NCBI GenBank assembly: GCA_964343275.1
Contig: CAYFIY010000008.1
Span: 1 to 47,673 of the forward strand
DNA: 47,673 nt
Direction: 5' to 3'
Source: Hadarchaeum sp964343275
Lineage (GTDB): Archaea > Hadarchaeota > Hadarchaeia > Hadarchaeales > Hadarchaeaceae
The notes under the pieces are model-generated. The model was given only the letters and a program-made list of their open reading frames with translations, was not told the origin of the DNA and did not search any database. Position numbers and translations under genes: made by a program. The stretch's first letter is position 1; the number at the start of each line of letters is the position of its first letter. Shown piece after piece: positions 1-6,892 of this stretch.

Positions 1-1
1 C

Positions 2-205
2 ATGGGGTTGAACTACCGCGACAGTATAACAGTGGGGACGGCGATGTCAGCACGAGGTTCACTCGAATTATCAATGTTGCATTTTGGATTCATCAGTCTA
101 GGAGCATATGGTTTCACCTCAGAACTCTTTGCTACCATGGTTATAATCACCCTAGCAACAACGATCTTTACACCAATTCTTTTCAAGTACGTATCAAAAA
201 CTTGA
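2..205 (+). CDS. Cation:proton antiporter, C-terminal fragment (cut by window edge)
   Basis: Only the last 67 residues are in the window; the frame is open to the left edge, so the ATG at position 2 is probably internal. The piece has a conserved Ser-Ala-Arg-Gly-Ser-Leu-Glu loop followed by two hydrophobic helices and ends shortly after a Thr-Pro-Ile-Leu-Phe motif, as in the last transmembrane helices of CPA2-type Na+(K+)/H+ antiporters. The role would be monovalent cation/proton exchange in the cytoplasmic membrane. The family is inferred from this tail only; ion specificity cannot be judged. Confidence 0.65.
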   Translation: MGLNYRDSITVGTAMSARGSLELSMLHFGFISLGAYGFTSELFATMVIITLATTIFTPILFKYVSKT

Positions 206-352
206 TCTAGAACCGTGGTATTTCGCCACGATCTTGGCGGAGACACGGTCGTCGTCGTTGGCTACATCGTTCATTTTCACAGCCAGGCGCCCTTTGGAGG
301 TCGAAAATCGTACGTCCAGATCTCGCATGATGTTCCGCTCCGCCGTATCCAC
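194..352 (-). CDS. Possible small protein or gene remnant, unknown function
   Basis: On the minus strand a GTG at 352 opens a 52-residue frame rich in Asp, Arg and Lys. The same frame continues upstream of a TAA stop (about 355-357) for roughly 30 further codons, which suggests either a complete small gene or the tail of a decayed longer one. It runs convergent to and overlaps the antiporter end by 12 bases. The 206-580 interval has no other convincing gene. No family is recognised; composition alone supports coding potential, so confidence is low. Confidence 0.25.
   Translation of the reverse strand: MDTAERNIMRDLDVRFSTSKGRLAVKMNDVANDDDRVSAKIVAKYHGSRSSF
213..248. other. Nested inverted repeat after the antiporter gene
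   Basis: CCGTG (213-217) pairs with CACGG (244-248), and inside it CGCCA (224-228) pairs with TGGCG (235-239) around a 6-nt loop. It begins 8 bases after the antiporter stop, so it could act in transcript 3' end formation, but there is no strong T-run. It also lies inside a possible minus-strand ORF (194-352), so part of the symmetry may be chance. Confidence 0.3.
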
Positions 353-540
353 AAATTACATCAGGACCCCTATGGTCATGGTCCGATCACCCGGGCCATC
401 ACCAGTTTTATAGGGACACCCATCAACTGTCCTTTTCGATTCACCTTTTCCTCGAAAGCTTTGGATGATGGTCAATTATAAGGAGATAAAACTATTGCAC
501 ATGACACACGTGTATCACTCATCGAAGATTTTGAATGAAG

Positions 541-549
541 TTATTTATA
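541..549 (+). promoter_or_regulatory. TATA box of the GIY-YIG gene
   Basis: The A/T run ttatttata lies about 32 bases before the ATG at 581, the distance expected for an archaeal TATA box giving a transcript start near 570 and a very short leader. An SD-like GTGAGG (573-578) follows. Confidence 0.4.
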
Positions 550-580
550 GGCAAGCAAATTTTTGGTTAGAAGTGAGGAG

Positions 581-844
581 ATGTCTGACACCTACTATGT
601 TTACATCCTACAAAGCTTGAAGGACGGCAGGTTCTACACGGGACACACAGCAAACCTAAAGAGTAGACTAGCTAGACATAACCGAGGAGAGGTACGCTCC
701 ACCAAAGCCAGGCGACCATTTAGCCTGATCTACTGGGAGACACTACAGAGCCGCAGAGAAGCCATGAAGCGCGAACGCAAGGTGAAGTCCCTGAAACGCC
801 GGGAAAAACTGAAGCTGATAGTGGAGTTCAAGCGGGTCAAATAG
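581..844 (+). CDS. GIY-YIG nuclease superfamily protein (YhbQ/UPF0213-like)
   Basis: An 87-residue single-domain protein. It starts with YYVYILQ followed by FYTGHT, the degenerate GIY...YIG pair of the small UvrC/YhbQ-type nucleases, and has the usual basic region with R (RLARH) and a Glu-containing C-terminal helix (MKRERKVKSLKR). Such proteins are thought to act on branched or damaged DNA, but cellular roles are poorly defined. I place the start at ATG 581 because GTGAGG precedes it closely; a TTG at 563 would add six residues without support. It stands alone between the antiporter and two membrane-protein genes. Confidence 0.8.
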   Translation: MSDTYYVYILQSLKDGRFYTGHTANLKSRLARHNRGEVRSTKARRPFSLIYWETLQSRREAMKRERKVKSLKRREKLKLIVEFKRVK

Positions 845-881
845 GTTTTTAAACCAGTTAAATTATCATTTCAAGGATTGA

Positions 882-1388
882 ATGGGAGAAAGAGCTCTGA
901 AATTGTCCCTGAAGTTACTGGGGATTGCACTCGTCATTGCACCATTCATCGTTGCTTTTGGGATGCATGACTGGAACATAATGGAGGCCGTGCTTCCCGA
1001 CGAGGCTGAAATGGACGAATTGAGAGAATCGGTGTCCAACTTACTAGGGGGAGGGATATCACAAAACAACTTTAAAAAGAGTCACATTATGTCCGGCGAT
1101 AGCACAATGGAGCTTTCCATAGAGTTAACATCTCCACTTAATGTCCCCATTAAAATCAATGATTTCTCCGTGAGAATATTGGACCACGGAGTACGGGTCG
1201 GTCAATTGCTCATGGAGGAGGAAGAGATCGACGTAGAGGCAAATGGGACGGTGAACTTTATCTTGTTTGGTTCCTACTCTGGAGGTAGACCTACAGACCC
1301 ACAGCTTACTGACATGAATGTCACCATTGAGGTGTATGGATTAACCGCCAAGTTACAGCTTAGCGGTTTGCTAGGTGGGATAGAATGA
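882..1388 (+). CDS. Membrane-anchored hypothetical protein
   Basis: 168 residues. One N-terminal hydrophobic segment (about residues 8-26) anchors the protein or serves as an uncleaved signal; the remainder is predicted extracytoplasmic, with beta-rich stretches such as MELSIELTSPLNVPIKIND resembling LEA14/WHy-type or immunoglobulin-like repeats. That fold assignment is a guess. The A/T-rich stretch around 845-857 may be its TATA element. Its stop overlaps the start of the next gene (ATGA at 1385), so the two are translationally coupled and probably form one membrane complex. Confidence 0.7.
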   Translation: MGERALKLSLKLLGIALVIAPFIVAFGMHDWNIMEAVLPDEAEMDELRESVSNLLGGGISQNNFKKSHIMSGDSTMELSIELTSPLNVPIKINDFSVRILDHGVRVGQLLMEEEEIDVEANGTVNFILFGSYSGGRPTDPQLTDMNVTIEVYGLTAKLQLSGLLGGIE

Positions 1389-2005
1389 AAGACCAATCCC
1401 CTGTAATCGTCTCGCAGGAAACGACCAGGCTGTCGATTAACTTCCTAGGTATAGTCGCTGGTATGCTCATGATCATGTTGCCCTTTCTAGGCCCGTGGTG
1501 GATAGCTAGGGTTGGAGAAGGGGCGATGGAGATAGCTCTGTCGCCATTTGATATCTCTATCACGTTATTGGGCCAACCGATCCAATCGGATTTGGTAGAC
1601 CTAGGTCTACTTGCTACAAAAATAGCCATGATAGTAACCGGCGTCTTATTAATCATAGGTTCATTATCCTCCCGCAGCTGGTGGTCTAAGCACTTAGTCA
1701 GGTTAGGGGTTATGAAGCCATTCTGGGCCGTGGTGGGTCTCATAGTACTTTTAGTGATAAGCGCCATCTTGATAAACAACGTCCTCCATCATGTAATTTC
1801 AAACTTCGTCGAAGTAAGTGGCGTGACGATGGAATTCCAGGTACCGTATATCATCGGGCGCTCAACGACGACGATTGATGTAGGGGGAATCGCGACCATA
1901 ACCGCACCGATTCAACTCTCCCTGACTACACCATTCTACGCAGCTATAGCCGTGTCCGTGCTGGGCATAGCTGCGCGAATCTACCACAGAAGGTTCAAGA
2001 AATAG
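1385..2005 (+). CDS. Multi-pass membrane protein, unknown function
   Basis: 206 residues with four to five hydrophobic segments (about 20-40, 78-96, 112-132 and 178-197) and a hydrophilic loop between the third and last that contains a short beta-like stretch similar in style to the upstream protein. No catalytic motif is visible. The start overlaps the upstream stop by four bases (ATGA), which indicates a two-gene operon. It converges on the rubrerythrin gene, leaving 12 bases between stops. Confidence 0.7.
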   Translation: MKDQSPVIVSQETTRLSINFLGIVAGMLMIMLPFLGPWWIARVGEGAMEIALSPFDISITLLGQPIQSDLVDLGLLATKIAMIVTGVLLIIGSLSSRSWWSKHLVRLGVMKPFWAVVGLIVLLVISAILINNVLHHVISNFVEVSGVTMEFQVPYIIGRSTTTIDVGGIATITAPIQLSLTTPFYAAIAVSVLGIAARIYHRRFKK

Positions 2006-2017
2006 CTATTTTAGGTC

Positions 2018-2521
2018 CTAATCCACATTCAGGAATTTTTCCTTTGGAGCCCCACATATCAGACATTTATCCGAGGCCTCATTCTCAACCGTGTTGCCGC
2101 AAACTTGGCAAACATAGTAAGCCTTCACGTCGCGTTTTCTCCCGGACTCGAGATCCTGAACCGCTTGAGTGTATAAATTGTGATGTATTTCTTCCACCTG
2201 TTTCGCACGACTGAAGCTGATAACCGCATCTGTGTTGTTCTCCTGTTTTGCCCGCCCTATATACTCTGGATACATTTTAGTGTACTCAAATGCCTCGCCT
2301 TCAATAGCCACTCCTAAATTTTCTTTACTCGATTTTATTCCACCCATTACCCTTAAATGGGCGTGGGCGTGAACGGTCTCCGCAGCCGCCACAGCTCTGA
2401 AGAGCTTGGCAACTTGTTCATGTCCTTCCTCGTCGGCCTTTTTTGCGAACGCCAGATATCTCCTGTTAGCCTGAGACTCGCCCGCAAAGGCTGCAGCCAA
2501 ATTTTCATTAGTATTTCCCAT
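2018..2521 (-). CDS. Rubrerythrin
   Basis: 167 residues: an N-terminal ferritin-like four-helix domain with the two ligand helices (E48/H51 in AETVHAHAH and E110-H113 in VEEIHH), then a C-terminal rubredoxin-like domain with Cys pairs C138/C141 and C153/C156. Rubrerythrins reduce hydrogen peroxide at a diiron site using electrons passed through the rubredoxin domain, and protect anaerobes from oxygen. Length is typical. It is divergent from the potassium-channel gene; the 61-base interval 2522-2582 carries the A/T-rich promoter elements of both. A GGTGT before the ATG is a plausible SD. Confidence 0.93.
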   Translation of the reverse strand: MGNTNENLAAAFAGESQANRRYLAFAKKADEEGHEQVAKLFRAVAAAETVHAHAHLRVMGGIKSSKENLGVAIEGEAFEYTKMYPEYIGRAKQENNTDAVISFSRAKQVEEIHHNLYTQAVQDLESGRKRDVKAYYVCQVCGNTVENEASDKCLICGAPKEKFLNVD

Positions 2522-2582
2522 GGTTACACCATTATCAATTAAATTAAAAACGTTATATCATTAATAATTATCGGGACATCAA

Positions 2583-3566
2583 ATGGGGTTGAAGAACTTA
2601 ATACTACCCATAACCGTGCTGGGATCGATATTAGTTATGGGGGGATTCGGCTTCCATCTCTTGGAAGACGTTGATTTATTCACCTCTTTCTATTGGACCA
2701 TTTCCACAGTCACCACTGTAGGCTATGGAGACATAGTGCCCAAAACTGTAATGGGGAGGTCCTTTGCCACCGTGCTCATGGTGGTAGGCATAGGGACGAT
2801 ATTTTATACGCTAACATCAATTGGTAAAAGTATGGTTGAAGGCGGGGTGTGGAAAATGCTTAGAGGAGCCGAAAAAGAGAAGGACGTGAAGAAGATGGAG
2901 AACCACGTGATAATCTGCGGTTATGGAGAGATAGGTCAAACGATAGCTGGAGACTTGCTCCGAGCCAAAGAAAAGGCGGTCATCGTGGATAATAACGAAG
3001 ACGTCCTGAGAAAAGAAGCATCAAGCCTGCCCTACATCGTGGGGGAGGCAACAAATGAGGAAGTTCTCGAGAAGGCGGGCGTGAGGAGAGCGAAGGGATT
3101 GTTCGTAACCCTACCCAACGATTCCGATAACATCGTGGTCACGCTTAGCGCCAAAGACCTCAACCCCAAAATCAGAGTTGTTTCCAGAGCCAAGGATAAT
3201 GAGGGGATTAAACACTTAAGGAAGGCCGGGGCCGAATCCGTGGTGCTACCCGAAACAGAGGGAGGATTGAGAATGTCAAGGTCATTTGTCCATCCAGAAC
3301 TAACTCTCCTAGATTACCTCTGGAAGGGAAGCGCAACAACCGCAGCTGTTCACGTCCACAAAGGTTCGAGAATAGACGGTGTCAAAATAAAGGATTCGGC
3401 AATAAAGGAAAGCCTAGGCCTTCTAATCATAGCCATGAAACGCAGCAAGAAGATAATCACCAACCCTGAACCCAAAGAAAAGTTAAGGTCAGGAGACACC
3501 CTCATAGCGATAGGAGCTGCTGCGCAAATAGAAAATTTTAAGAAATTGGCTGGAGAGGCATACTGA
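2583..3566 (+). CDS. Potassium channel with RCK (TrkA-N/TrkA-C) domains
   Basis: 327 residues. Two N-terminal transmembrane helices (about 6-25 and 60-80) flank a pore loop with the K+ selectivity filter TVGYGD at 45-50. A cytosolic Rossmann RCK domain follows (GYGEIG at 113-118, then an Asp-rich second strand), and a TrkA-C domain ends the protein (about 245-325). The plan matches MthK-type ligand-gated channels: K+ flux across the membrane gated by nucleotide or Ca2+ binding to the RCK ring. MthK-type genes often have an internal start producing soluble RCK; an in-frame ATG near residue 105 (KKMENHVI) would fit. No operon partner. Confidence 0.93.
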   Translation: MGLKNLILPITVLGSILVMGGFGFHLLEDVDLFTSFYWTISTVTTVGYGDIVPKTVMGRSFATVLMVVGIGTIFYTLTSIGKSMVEGGVWKMLRGAEKEKDVKKMENHVIICGYGEIGQTIAGDLLRAKEKAVIVDNNEDVLRKEASSLPYIVGEATNEEVLEKAGVRRAKGLFVTLPNDSDNIVVTLSAKDLNPKIRVVSRAKDNEGIKHLRKAGAESVVLPETEGGLRMSRSFVHPELTLLDYLWKGSATTAAVHVHKGSRIDGVKIKDSAIKESLGLLIIAMKRSKKIITNPEPKEKLRSGDTLIAIGAAAQIENFKKLAGEAY

Positions 3567-3674
3567 CCGGTATTTATGCATTTTTCTTAAAATTTTTGAA
3601 AAGTAAAATTCCATTAACTAATTTAAATTTAGTATATCTCGCCAGACGCAATAGTGAAGTTTCTATCAGCGATT

Positions 3675-4103
3675 TTACATCTTTAATTTAATCGCCCGTC
3701 GGTTAGCCGACATCATTATCCCGTTAACTGTCATGCCGATGCCAACGATAAGCATCCCTATTCCTAAATAGACTGCTGCTTGCATTTGCGGTGCCATCCC
3801 AACAATCATCAACGCCCCAATTATCAGCATGGCGGTCCCATAAACTGTCATCATTACACCAAAGATTTGCATTCTACCTATAATCACCTTGGTAACCCCT
3901 AGAACACCGGTGACTGTGAGCAATGTCCCGAGACCGAAGAGCATGAGAGCCCATACCAGTGCATACGAGCCTGTGGAACTCACCCCCATGGTGGGCACGT
4001 AGGAAACATGAAACAGGAGGGGCCCAGATAAAAAGTCTAGAAAAGCTCCAACCAAACTTAACACTAGGCCAACCATACTTGTGCGGGGAACCATTCTACT
4101 CAC
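3675..4103 (-). CDS. Four-helix membrane protein, unknown function
   Basis: 142 residues with four hydrophobic segments (about 8-28, 47-68, 77-98 and 108-128) and a short basic tail (ANRRAIKLKM). The hydrophobic parts are rich in Gly and Met with repeating GIGM/GIMM texture. No functional motif is recognised. The start could be GTG 4103 or ATG 4094. A palindrome lies just upstream (4108-4120), between the start and an A/T-rich promoter-like stretch, and may regulate the gene. Confidence 0.65.
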   Translation of the reverse strand: MSRMVPRTSMVGLVLSLVGAFLDFLSGPLLFHVSYVPTMGVSSTGSYALVWALMLFGLGTLLTVTGVLGVTKVIIGRMQIFGVMMTVYGTAMLIIGALMIVGMAPQMQAAVYLGIGMLIVGIGMTVNGIMMSANRRAIKLKM

Positions 4104-4107
4104 ATTT

Positions 4108-4120
4108 TATCACTGTGATA
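4108..4120. promoter_or_regulatory. Palindrome TATCACTGTGATA upstream of a membrane-protein gene
   Basis: A perfect 6-base inverted repeat with one central base sits 4 bases upstream of the GTG start at 4103, downstream of the likely TATA (about 4127-4135 on the minus strand). A dimeric repressor bound here would block transcription or initiation. It is a candidate operator only; no second copy was noticed in the window. Confidence 0.35.
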
Positions 4121-4245
4121 GGGAAAAATAAGTATTGCCTAATTAGAGCACCAGTTCAGAAGAACCCACTATCCGTTGTAAGAGGAGCAAGAAAGACAGG
4201 GAGGGCGCCTCTGATAAAGACCGCACTTCACCGCGAGAAAAAATG

Positions 4246-4322
4246 TGGTGCGGCCGGCGGGATTCGAACCCGCGCAGCAGGCTTGGGAAGCCTGAGTCCT
4301 AGCCAAGCTGGACCACGGCCGC
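4246..4322 (-). tRNA. tRNA-Gly (anticodon CCC)
   Basis: The minus strand reads a 7-bp acceptor stem GCGGCCG/CGGCCGC, D-stem GTCC/GGAC, anticodon stem CAGGC/GCCTG with loop TTCCCAA (anticodon CCC, decoding GGG), and a T arm with GGTTCGAATCC. The 3' CCA appears to be encoded (4246-4248). No intron. It lies alone between a membrane protein and a CBS-domain gene; 4121-4245 holds no gene I can support. Confidence 0.93.
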
Positions 4323-4383
4323 ACAATAGAAGGTTTTTGTAAAGGTATTTCTATATTTTCTTATCCCACCAAAGACTAGAACG

Positions 4384-5178
4384 CTAAAGCCTCTCCCTCG
4401 CTACCCCGGTGAGTTCAGTTTTGGTAATCAACCCCACTAGCTCTCCATCCAAGTTTTCAACGGGAAGGCTTGAAAATCTCTTGCCGAGCATCAGCTTTGC
4501 AGTCTGGGACAGCATCGTATTTGTGTGAGTTGTCATTGGTGGTTGGGACATTATATCACTCACCAGCAAGTTCCGGACGCGTTCACTTTTGTATCTATCT
4601 GGAACCACCTCTTGAAAAGCAGCCAGATTCATAGCAACATCTCTAATCGTGACGATTCCCACCAGTGATCCTCTTTCTATCACTGGGAGAGCAAGCAAAT
4701 CACCTTCTAGGAGCAACTTCATCGCGTGGATCACTCTGTCCGCAGGTGACACTGTCGTGGGGCTAGCCTGCATCACTTGCCCCACGTACACATCGTCGTA
4801 TTTAACACAAATTTTTGCGAAATCCATTTTCGTCAAGATGCCAACTAATCTATCTTCCTCCAGAACGGGTAACCCGCTGACATTGTGGTCGAGCATGAGC
4901 TCGACAGCCCTTCTGGCTACGACATCTGGAGCAACACTGATCGGGTCGACAGACATGACGCTGGGAACATGTAATCTCCTTAGTGGTAGCCTATACGCAT
5001 GTACTGAACCCAATACCCGCGCGATGTCTTTTTCTGTTAGAACTCCTACCACGCGACCGTTTTTCGTGGACACCAATCTTGAAATCTCCTGCCGCTGCAT
5101 CAGATCTATGGCGTTGGCCAAGTTCCTGTCCGTGCCCAAAGTGATAACCGGTGAACTCATTATCTCGCTGACTCGCAA
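4384..5178 (-). CDS. Protein with four CBS domains
   Basis: 264 residues made of two Bateman modules. CBS 1 begins at MSSPVITLG, CBS 2 at VMSVDPISV (about residue 72), CBS 3 at VMQASPTTV (about 135), CBS 4 at IMSQPPMTT (about 208); each ends with the typical GxLTxxD/T strand (GVLTEKDI, GILTKMDF, GIVTIRDV, GLITKTEL). CBS pairs bind adenosyl ligands (AMP, ATP, SAM) and act as energy or metabolite sensors. No effector domain is fused, so it probably works by binding a partner. The adjacent gene on the same strand also encodes CBS domains. Confidence 0.9.
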   Translation of the reverse strand: MRVSEIMSSPVITLGTDRNLANAIDLMQRQEISRLVSTKNGRVVGVLTEKDIARVLGSVHAYRLPLRRLHVPSVMSVDPISVAPDVVARRAVELMLDHNVSGLPVLEEDRLVGILTKMDFAKICVKYDDVYVGQVMQASPTTVSPADRVIHAMKLLLEGDLLALPVIERGSLVGIVTIRDVAMNLAAFQEVVPDRYKSERVRNLLVSDIMSQPPMTTHTNTMLSQTAKLMLGKRFSSLPVENLDGELVGLITKTELTGVARERL

Positions 5179-5222
5179 CTAGACACCCCCCCTGCTAACC
5201 CATCTGATGATATCAGTATTAG

Positions 5223-5753
5223 TTATAATCTCATCTGCTCGCGACAATGTTCGCAAACCCACATTCCGTTAGCTTCATACAAATCTGGAGTGTCATCACC
5301 ACAAGATTCGCACACGCTTCTATCAATACGATCCTCAGTGGGTTGTAATGGATTGGACACTAATTCGGTAAGTGCCGGTGAGATCGCGATAATATCATCA
5401 GAGGTCACTAACCCTATTAAGGCGTTTTTCTCCACAACCGGGAGTCGACGAATCTTGTTGTTAGCCATGATCTTGGCAGCACTCACTAAGTCCATATCTG
5501 GACCTATTGTGATCACGGGCTCGGACATGACCTTTGCAATGCGGACTTGGCTTGGTTTCAAGTCCTCGCTGACCACTTTCATCAAAAGATCCCGTTCGGT
5601 CAAAATACCTACCGGTATTTTATCCTCTACAATTATTATGCTCCCAACACCATTTTGCGCCATCAATTTCGCCGTGTTTGAAACTTTGTAATTCTTATTA
5701 GTGGTCAAAACTTTTGTGGTCATCGCATCTCTGACTGGAACAACTCGCTTCAT
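5223..5753 (-). CDS. CBS-pair protein with C-terminal zinc ribbon
   Basis: 176 residues from ATG 5753 (MKRVVPVRDAM). Two CBS domains (about 8-60 and 72-125) are followed by a four-cysteine ribbon (CESCGDD...CEHC, about 148-172). A longer frame to 5978 exists but its added part is the antisense of rpiA, so I reject it. CBS plus zinc ribbon suggests a ligand-responsive regulator contacting nucleic acid or protein; this is inference. A TTTAAA element about 26 bases upstream of the ATG points to a leaderless transcript, divergent from rpiA. Confidence 0.85.
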   Translation of the reverse strand: MKRVVPVRDAMTTKVLTTNKNYKVSNTAKLMAQNGVGSIIIVEDKIPVGILTERDLLMKVVSEDLKPSQVRIAKVMSEPVITIGPDMDLVSAAKIMANNKIRRLPVVEKNALIGLVTSDDIIAISPALTELVSNPLQPTEDRIDRSVCESCGDDTPDLYEANGMWVCEHCREQMRL

Positions 5754-5829
5754 CAGTTCACTGATTGAATATCGATATTTCCCTTTAAACGTTTTAAGGT
5801 GAGGGTGATAGCTTAATTTGGGCCTCTGA
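5754..5829. promoter_or_regulatory. Divergent promoter region between CBS-ribbon gene and rpiA
   Basis: 76 bases separate the two starts. On the minus strand TTTAAA (about 5779-5785) is at TATA distance from ATG 5753. No SD precedes the TTG start of rpiA, so that gene is probably also read from a leaderless or short-leader transcript. Shared control is possible. Confidence 0.35.
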
Positions 5830-6525
5830 TTGGATATCGAATCTTGGAAGAACTCGGCAGCGAAGAAAGCTGCAAAATTCGTGAGAGATAAGACGATTGT
5901 AGGATTAGGCTCGGGAACCACCGTGGCCAAGATAATCAGGGCAATAGCGGATCTCGAGTCAAAGGCCATCTTCGTCACAAGCTCTTCAGAATCTCAAAGG
6001 CTAGCGCACGACCTTGGGCTAAACCTGAGCTCGCTCGAAACCCACCAAACGCTGGACATTATGATCGACGGGGCAGACGAGGTAGACCCAAACTTCGACA
6101 TGATCAAGGGGCGCGGTGGAGCCCACACCCGGGAAAAGATCGTCTCAGGTGCAGCAAAGCAAGTGTTGATAGTAATCGATAAGACAAAGCTAGTTAAAAA
6201 TCTAGGCGAGCACGCCCCCGTTCCGGTAGAGGTGCTGCCCTTTGCCCCCAAATACACAGTGGCCAAGATATGGGAACTAGGAGGAAACCCTACAATCAGG
6301 ATGGGGGCAAGTGGTACGCCCTTCGTGACGGACAATGGCAACTATCTCGTAGATGTAAAATTTGAAACAATCTCCGACGCTACAAAGTTGGAGCAAAAAA
6401 TAAACAGTTTGCCTGGAGTAATCGATAATGGTATATTCGCTGACGTCGCGGATGTTTTGTTGGTCGGATATGAAGGCGGGTGTAAAACCTTGAGATCAAA
6501 AATCAGCTGCACGAAATTTTTATGA
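5830..6525 (+). CDS. rpiA: Ribose-5-phosphate isomerase A
   Basis: 231 residues, the usual RpiA length. The N-terminal phosphate loop VGLGSGTT (about 24-31), the catalytic segment DGADEVDP (about 77-84) with its two acidic residues, and GRGGAHTREK (about 90-99) are all present. The enzyme interconverts ribose 5-phosphate and ribulose 5-phosphate, supplying PRPP for nucleotides and cofactors; in archaea this is often fed by the reverse ribulose-monophosphate route. Start is TTG 5830, the only start that keeps the usual N terminus; there is no clear SD. It is divergent from the CBS-ribbon gene. Confidence 0.95.
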   Translation: MDIESWKNSAAKKAAKFVRDKTIVGLGSGTTVAKIIRAIADLESKAIFVTSSSESQRLAHDLGLNLSSLETHQTLDIMIDGADEVDPNFDMIKGRGGAHTREKIVSGAAKQVLIVIDKTKLVKNLGEHAPVPVEVLPFAPKYTVAKIWELGGNPTIRMGASGTPFVTDNGNYLVDVKFETISDATKLEQKINSLPGVIDNGIFADVADVLLVGYEGGCKTLRSKISCTKFL

Positions 6526-6605
6526 TTCACGAAATAGCAAAACTAGGGAACATTAACTAGAAAAACAGATAAAGCTTAAGGATTTGAACAATTGATGACT
6601 TATTG

Positions 6606-6724
6606 GCCGGGGTAGCTCAGGTGGTCTGAGCGCGGGACTCATAACCAAATCAGCGGTTATGAGTGCTGATTCACGAAATGATGTGAGATATCCTGAGGTC
6701 GGGGTTCAACTCCCCGCCCCGGCA
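6606..6724 (+). tRNA. tRNA-Met (CAT), probably elongator, with a 46-nt intron
   Basis: Acceptor stem GCCGGGG/CCCCGGC, D-stem GCTC/GAGC, anticodon stem CGGGA/TCCTG with loop CTCATAA (anticodon CAT), and T arm GGGGTTCAACTCCCC. The continuous loop is only obtained after removing an intron at position 37/38 (6644-6689). CAT could also be the precursor of lysidine/agmatidine tRNA-Ile2, but the body matches archaeal elongator tRNA-Met. The 3' CCA is not encoded (CC then T). Mature length is 73 nt. Confidence 0.9.
6644..6689 (+). other. Archaeal tRNA intron (canonical 37/38 position)
   Basis: 46 bases interrupt the anticodon loop. ACTCATAACC across the 5' splice site is perfectly complementary to GGTTATGAGT inside the intron (10 bp), masking the anticodon, and the flanking AATCAGC/GCTGATT within the intron forms a further 7-bp stem. 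This is the bulge-helix-bulge type substrate of the archaeal splicing endonuclease. An intron of 6645-6690 gives the same mature sequence. Confidence 0.85.
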
Positions 6725-6761
6725 CCTTTTTTTGAAACAAAACTAATGACCTATTTTTTCA

Positions 6762-6814
6762 TGCCCCATAGCTCAGCCGGCCAAGGTTGAACAACACTAT
6801 TTAGAAAAATAGTG
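6762..6814 (+). pseudogene. tRNA 5'-half-like relic followed by a small hairpin
   Basis: From 6763 the sequence reads GCCCCATAGCTCAGCCGG, which looks like an archaeal tRNA acceptor strand, T8-A9-like junction and D-stem GCTC with D-loop, but no matching GAGC, anticodon arm, T arm or ATGGGGC 3' strand follows. Instead CACTATTT/AAATAGTG (6795-6814) forms an 8-bp hairpin. It lies 38 bases after the tRNA-Met. It could be a dead tRNA, a half left by recombination, or a 5' half of a split tRNA; the last lacks the required anticodon-stem strand. Confidence 0.4.
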
Positions 6815-6892
6815 AATCCAGCGAAAGTGAATGATAAAAATAATTGGTGCTCCTTTTAGAAGGCTATTTAACTTTTAGCCTTAGTTTTTTTA

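Noticed and set aside
215..481. 88-codon plus-strand ORF
   Set aside because: His/Arg/Pro-rich with no domain; the minus strand of the same region is more protein-like.
5754..5978. N-terminal extension of the CBS-ribbon protein
   Set aside because: It is exactly antisense to rpiA; the CBS domain begins right after ATG 5753.
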